Source: Brassica napus
Lineage: Eukaryota; Streptophyta; Magnoliopsida; Brassicales; Brassicaceae
NCBI RefSeq assembly: GCF_020379485.1
Contig: NC_063450.1
Location: 32,216,137-32,280,136, forward strand
Direction of reading: 5' to 3'
DNA: 64,000 nucleotides
Part shown: piece by piece, positions 59,262 to 64,000 of the stretch
How positions within the stretch are numbered: the stretch's first letter is position 1
Layout: the number at the start of each line of letters is the position of its first letter
The notes under the pieces: generated by a model
The model's database searches: none
What the model saw: only the letters and a program-made list of their open reading frames with translations
Told to the model about the DNA's origin: nothing
Position numbers and translations under genes: made by a program

Positions 59262-60145
59262 TAGGCCTGGGCGTTCGGGTACCTGTTGGCATTCGGGTCG
59301 GGTTTTTCGGATTTCGGTTCTTTTTTATAACACCTCATAGATCTCATTCTTGTAAATTTGCAAGTACGGGTCGGGTTCGGATATAACACATCGGGTTAGG
59401 ATCGGTTTTGTATCACATCATAGAACCCATAAAGTAACCATATATCATTTGGATTCAGATTATATCGGATCGGTTCGGATATACCCGAAATGAAATCTAA
59501 AATTTAAAAACAAAACATAAGAAATATATACTTATTTATATATAATTAAGTATTTAAAGTGGTTATTTAAAATTTAAATACTTATTGTTAGATACCATAT
59601 CAAAATAAATATGAAATTGAATATTTGAAATATATATTCATGTTTCATATAATTACATTGTATACTCCCTCCGTTTCATAATACTTGATGTTTTGCCTAA
59701 CTGCACAAAGATTAAGAAAATTAATTTTTTCTTAAAAAAAAATTTAAAGATATAATTTTAAAATCAGTTAACCAATTATAAAAAAGACGGTAAAATCTAA
59801 TTGTTTGAACAGTTTCCAATAAAGTTAAAGTTAACCTTAAAATCTCAAAACTTCATGTAAATTGAAACAAAATAATCCTTCTAAAACATCATCTATATTG
59901 AAACGGATGGAGTAGTTTGGACATTCGGACCGGTTTCTTCGGATATCTTTTCGGATTTTTTTATTTTTCTTTTTTTTCGGGTTACCCGTTCGGGTTCGAT
60001 TAATAACACTTCGGGTTCGGATATGTTTTGTACCACCTTACAAGATCCATTCGGGTATTTTTTACATTTCAGACCAGGTACGGATCAGATTTTTCGGTTC
60101 GGGTTCAGTTCGGATTTCGAATTATGGATTTTATGCTCAGACCTA
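59262..60145. mobile_element. hAT-like MITE nested in TRIM, second copy
   Basis: Copy of 47400-48281. The duplications read CTAGCAAG and TTAGCAAG, so one base has changed in this copy. Confidence 0.82.
59665..59912. mobile_element. Stowaway MITE, second nested copy
   Basis: Copy of 47803-48049, with one change in the right terminal repeat (CGGATGGAG for CGGAGGGAG). Confidence 0.88.
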
Positions 60146-60508
60146 TTAGCAAGTATTCTAACGACATATATAGTGGTTTATAAAACCCTAGTTACATAGT
60201 TACAAAAGCTTCTTAAATGGATCATAAGTTGGGCTTCACTATGGGCTTCTATACATACAACGGGTTCGTGTAATATGGCATCGTTTATTGTTTTCTTTTA
60301 TAAGTTTTGTTTGGTATTAATATATGCTGCAATTATTCAACATAAATCATGGTCCTACAGTTTTAATATCGGAAAAATACTAAAAAAATATGTTTCATAT
60401 AATATTCTTTAGATATCATTTTTCTTCTTCTGTATGGTGGAAGTGATGGACATTCACTGAATGGGGTTAGTCCAGAAAAGTTAAAAAAGAAACGAATTTT
60501 TGTATGGT

Positions 60509-60941
60509 TGTTAACTTGTTATAAGCAATAAGCAATGTATTATTGAATATCAAAAGTGAATTACAATCCCAAGGACCTTTCTCCTTGAGTAAACTGAATC
60601 GCAGAGACAAACCCTCTCACGACTTCAATCTTCTCTAACAAACTTTCATGAGAAATTATCTACAACAGACTCTCATTATTTATACTTCTCTCCACTCACC
60701 ATCAATTATCTTCACTTCCCTCCAATTCCTCTGCCACGTCATCTCATATTAAGCCTTTTTTTCTCAACTCCTCTGCCTCTCTTCCTGATGTATACTCTCA
60801 AGGGTCTATCAATACCCCCATCCCCCCTTCCCCTTCAGGTAAAATCTGGTCTCTCACATGGATCAGCCGATAGGATTTATTGAAAAAAACACACATAGAG
60901 CCATGATTGCTCATAACCAGGTAAACCTTTCCACTGGATTA
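60509..60941 (-). mobile_element. Ty3/gypsy chromovirus-like 3' remnant, copy 3
   Basis: Near-identical to 48645-49077; same chromodomain-like motif, purine tract and LTR-like segment. Confidence 0.55.
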
Positions 60942-61292
60942 ACGCCTCCAAATGAATGTGTGAATGTTTTTCTGTTTGACTAATTTAAACTGTGTAATAA
61001 TACTAGTATATATTAGATTCTTTTAAACATTTCAATAGCAATCATCAGGCAAAGACAAAGATACATTATAAGAATATTAAGTCAAGTACCAAAACATGAA
61101 TTATACTGTTCTTAACTGTGCAACAACAATCAAATCAAGACTCAAACTCAACTGAATAAAATTAAAGACAACTTTATTTAACAACCGAGACCTAACGGTT
61201 GAGAACTCAGCAGATCGAATCTCTAGCTAGATCTTGGATCCATCATCATCGGTCTCCTCCTTGTCTTTTACCACAATATTCTCTCATAAACA

Positions 61293-62195
61293 TTATTGTG
61301 TCTTATGACAGGAGGAGGAGGACAGTACTGAAGCATATGATGTAGCCTTGGTGCAAACAAAAGGATGTTTCAACAGATCCGCTGCGGTGGCTCTGCGTGA
61401 GGGCTGCAACGCCATGCACCGCCTCAAGAAGTCGTTGGCCAGCGGAGATACTAGTCTCGGAAGCCTCCACTTGTAACAACATTCTCCCATCTTCACTGGA
61501 CGGCCTCCATACATCTGAAGCACAACACACCCTAGAGCCCACATGTCAACAGCCGGTCCAATCATCTTCACTCGGTTGGGTCCCAAAGACTCAGGGGGCA
61601 TGTACTCCTTTGTACCGCCAGACAAGGAGGACCTTGGATTCGTACAAGAAGGCTCCTTAGATAGACCGAAGTCAGCAAGCTTGAGATCCCACGGCTCTCC
61701 GACAATCTTGGAAGGAAAGAGGAGAACGTTAGCCGGCTTGAGGTCGCAGTGAACGTAGCCGTGAGAGTGAAGAGCCTCGAGTCCTTGAAGGATCATGAGA
61801 GCAGCGCGTCCGATCATAACCTCAGGCATTGGTTGGCCAGAGAAGTGGGTGATGAAGTTGTGGAGAGTACCTTTGGAGGCAAACTCCATGTACATGTAAC
61901 AATGGTCGAGGTTGATACCTATGTGAAGATTAGGGTTTGTGGTTTGGACGATGCGTGGATGGTTACGGAAACGAAGCATGATCCTATGCTCTTTCTTGAG
62001 ACTCTCCATGTAAGCTATCGGAGATGATTTCTCAGCGTGTAACCGGTGTTTGGAGTCTCTTATGAGAGTGACCGAACCAAAACTACCTCGGCCAAGTACA
62101 CAGACAAACTCTAGTACTGAAGAAGATTGGCCAACAACATTCGGAGCTTTGCTGATGTTGTTGTTGTCTTCTCTAATCATCACCATCTTAGTCAT
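61293..62195 (-). CDS. MAPKKK-like Ser/Thr protein kinase, array copy 4
   Basis: Intronless, 300 residues, protein identical to copy 3. Kinase motifs are all present (GRGSFGSV, Lys56, HCD, DFG, PPE). A TATATATAA box lies at 62300-62292 and a Helitron edge 300 bp upstream of the ATG. The gene lies in the second near-identical 11.9-kb unit. Confidence 0.85.
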   Translation of the reverse strand: MTKMVMIREDNNNISKAPNVVGQSSSVLEFVCVLGRGSFGSVTLIRDSKHRLHAEKSSPIAYMESLKKEHRIMLRFRNHPRIVQTTNPNLHIGINLDHCYMYMEFASKGTLHNFITHFSGQPMPEVMIGRAALMILQGLEALHSHGYVHCDLKPANVLLFPSKIVGEPWDLKLADFGLSKEPSCTNPRSSLSGGTKEYMPPESLGPNRVKMIGPAVDMWALGCVVLQMYGGRPVKMGECCYKWRLPRLVSPLANDFLRRCMALQPSRRATAADLLKHPFVCTKATSYASVLSSSSCHKTQ

Positions 62196-62494
62196 TCTCT
62201 GTAACTAGGGTTCTTGACTCTATTGTGTTTTGTTTTTGGTCTGAGAAACAAGTAATCGAATCAATGATAGCTAGAGGAGTCTCTAGCGTTCTTATATATA
62301 TGAAGCTACTTGAGTACGTTGTTCACTATTCGCTTTGGGTTTTCACTCTTTCCTTTTGTTTTTGTTGTTTATCGTGTTTAGTTTTTTAAACTAAATTATC
62401 ATGTTTAATTTCCTTTTCAGTTTCTTATTCCTTTTTTTTTGGTTATTCCTCAAAATCTAAATTGATTTTCAGATTTGCATTCTTATATATCTTA

Positions 62495-64000
62495 CTAGTA
62501 GTATTCCGGCGCTGCGCGCCGGATTTGTTTATTTTATTTTTACTTTAATTTACAATTTATTTTATGGTCTTAATAAATGTTCAAAAATATGAAAATGAAA
62601 ATATTGCAAAAGAGTGATATTTTCCGATCCATTGGTTAACGACTATAGAGTATTAATTTATTTTGAAGTTGCTTAGTTCAAAGTGGAATAGCATAAGTGG
62701 TAGTCACTAATGGATTCAATAAAAGTAGAATAAAAGCCGATAGTTGTAAAAAAGTTAATTTAGTTGAAATTTAAATATAAAGTAAAGTTAATATTTTAAA
62801 TAAGCAAATGGGCGGGTGAGCAAATGAGCAAATAATATAAATATTATTTAAAGTTTAACAAAATTTTGAAATTTTAATTTATTTTAATTTAGAGATTATA
62901 TACTTGTTCGACCTTTAATATTTTTCATTAAAATTATTTTTTTTAATTTTTAAAAAATGCTTTTCTAATTTGACTATGATAATAAAAATAATATTTAAAA
63001 AAATAATTATTGTGGTAGATTGTGTTAGCATATATTGTTTTTCCTTTTATATGTTTGTTTTACCTTTTATTTTATACAAATTTTTTTTTATCAACTTATA
63101 CATTTTTATTTAAGCTGTTGCTTTATATGATGTAGCTGATTCTTTATAATAAAAAAATATTTCTAGACATTGATAAACAGTGTAGTAATAGATTAGCTGG
63201 ACAAACTTATTAAAAGCAGTGACATGGTTTAAGAAAAATCTCTTAGTTCATAGAAAGTGAATTTTTTTTAAAGAAAGTCTTCAATGCAATGTTCATGTGG
63301 GCGCGTTTTCGTTGTCGATGAGTCTTCAAACTTGTTAATAATCTCATTGTTTCTATGTGGAGCGCTCTTCCTCCAGAACTGCTGCATCCTCTCCTGTATT
63401 CTTGTCAGTTACATGTGACTAATTTAGATCACTTGGAGCAGCTGTTTGCCCATCACCATTCCCATCAGCAGTGCTTCCTCTAATGTCCGAGTCCGTCATG
63501 TTCTCACATGGATAACTTCTTTTCACAGCTCCACCACCAGGCATGTAATCACCGGGTTGTCATTGCCACCTTAGTGCATTAACAATATTAAACAATGATC
63601 AAAAACTTTCGTAGTTTCCCGACAGAGCACCACCAAAACATAAAGATGACAAAGGTTGCCTCACCACCACCGTCATCACATACTTTAACCTCAAGTCAGT
63701 AAAGTACTTGGGTGTAAACTTATTAAAGAATTTCTACGATAGCTAACCCCTTTGCCACCTTGGTATCTATCAACCAGTTTCAGTGCTGCTTAAAGATGAC
63801 AAAGGTTGCCTCACCACCACCGTCATCACATACTTTAACCTCAAACCAATATCTATATATATATATAGCACACGATTAGTCGCATGACTTGCGAATAATA
63901 TATATAAGACATAAAGGGGAGCTGTAGATTCATAGATGATGCTAACAGAACTGTTTGAAAACACTTACGTGGAAGCTATTGATAGCTGCGGAGGAGCTTT
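62495..64000 (-). mobile_element. Helitron C, truncated by the window end
   Basis: The CTAG end and hairpin are identical to Helitrons A and B. The internal region at 63621-63780 matches the A-type rearranged version, not B. The 5' end lies beyond 64000. Confidence 0.8.

Larger units (their letters stand above)
58131..60253 (-). mobile_element. TRIM-like LTR retroelement, second copy
   Basis: Copy of 46271-48389 with the same CATAC duplications (58126-58130, 60254-60258), left LTR 58131-58440, PBS complement adjoining 59051, and nested inserts. It arose by duplication of the whole unit, not by a new insertion. Confidence 0.88.
54485..64000. repeat. Tandem segmental duplication, unit 2 (truncated)
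   Basis: It aligns with 42579 onward up to the window edge, with scattered single-base changes, a different GA-tract length and the Helitron internal difference noted at 51711. Confidence 0.9.

Overview
The window reads as nuclear plant DNA from a Brassicaceae genome, most likely a Brassica or close relative. It has AT-rich intergenic DNA, spliced genes with GT-AG introns, a eukaryotic tRNA-Thr, and dense plant transposons (CACTA, hAT, Helitron, Stowaway, TRIM, Ty3/gypsy). The conserved genes are a GSO2-type receptor kinase, a mitochondrial ribosomal protein mS33 and a MOSC-domain protein. As far as I recall, they lie in the same order as neighbouring Arabidopsis chromosome 5 loci around At5g44700-At5g44720.

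Layout. 1-14,880 is repeat-dominated: an unrecognised stretch, a putative solo LTR, a GC-rich poly(A) retroposon, nested remnants of a Ty3/gypsy element, four hAT-like miniature elements (three with clear 8-bp target duplications), a GAGTGA/GAGGGT satellite and two fold-back elements. 14,892-25,252 is the conserved gene island: a two-exon LRR receptor kinase (minus), tRNA-Thr(AGU), mS33 (plus, one intron in the CDS) and an eight-exon MOSC protein (plus). 25,410-64,000 is a tandem array of four intronless MAPKKK-like kinase genes, all on the minus strand, separated by repeatedly duplicated, transposon-loaded spacers.

The array can be read as a history because the copies serve as each other's empty sites. 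Kinase 1 (25,707-26,588) lacks the insertions found beside copies 2-4. A Helitron sits exactly 300 bp upstream of the start codons of kinases 2, 3 and 4, and the kinase 1 promoter preserves its uninterrupted A/T target site. Inside that Helitron is a 1.7-kb non-autonomous CACTA element. In the first Helitron copy only, an 8.7-kb apparently intact CACTA element with two complete transposase-type genes has inserted at the ATT target duplication of the smaller one, giving ATT-CACTA-ATT-CACTA-ATT. Spacers before kinases 3 and 4 carry a TRIM-like LTR element whose right LTR holds an hAT element, which itself holds a Stowaway MITE. The roughly 11.9-kb unit starting at 42,579 is repeated nearly identically from 54,485 to the end of the window, so the last duplication is recent.

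The receptor kinase, ribosomal protein and MOSC protein are unrelated housekeeping or developmental genes that share only position. The kinase copies are an expanding signalling-type family whose upstream regions have been rewired by the Helitron. No cooperative pathway is evident across the window.
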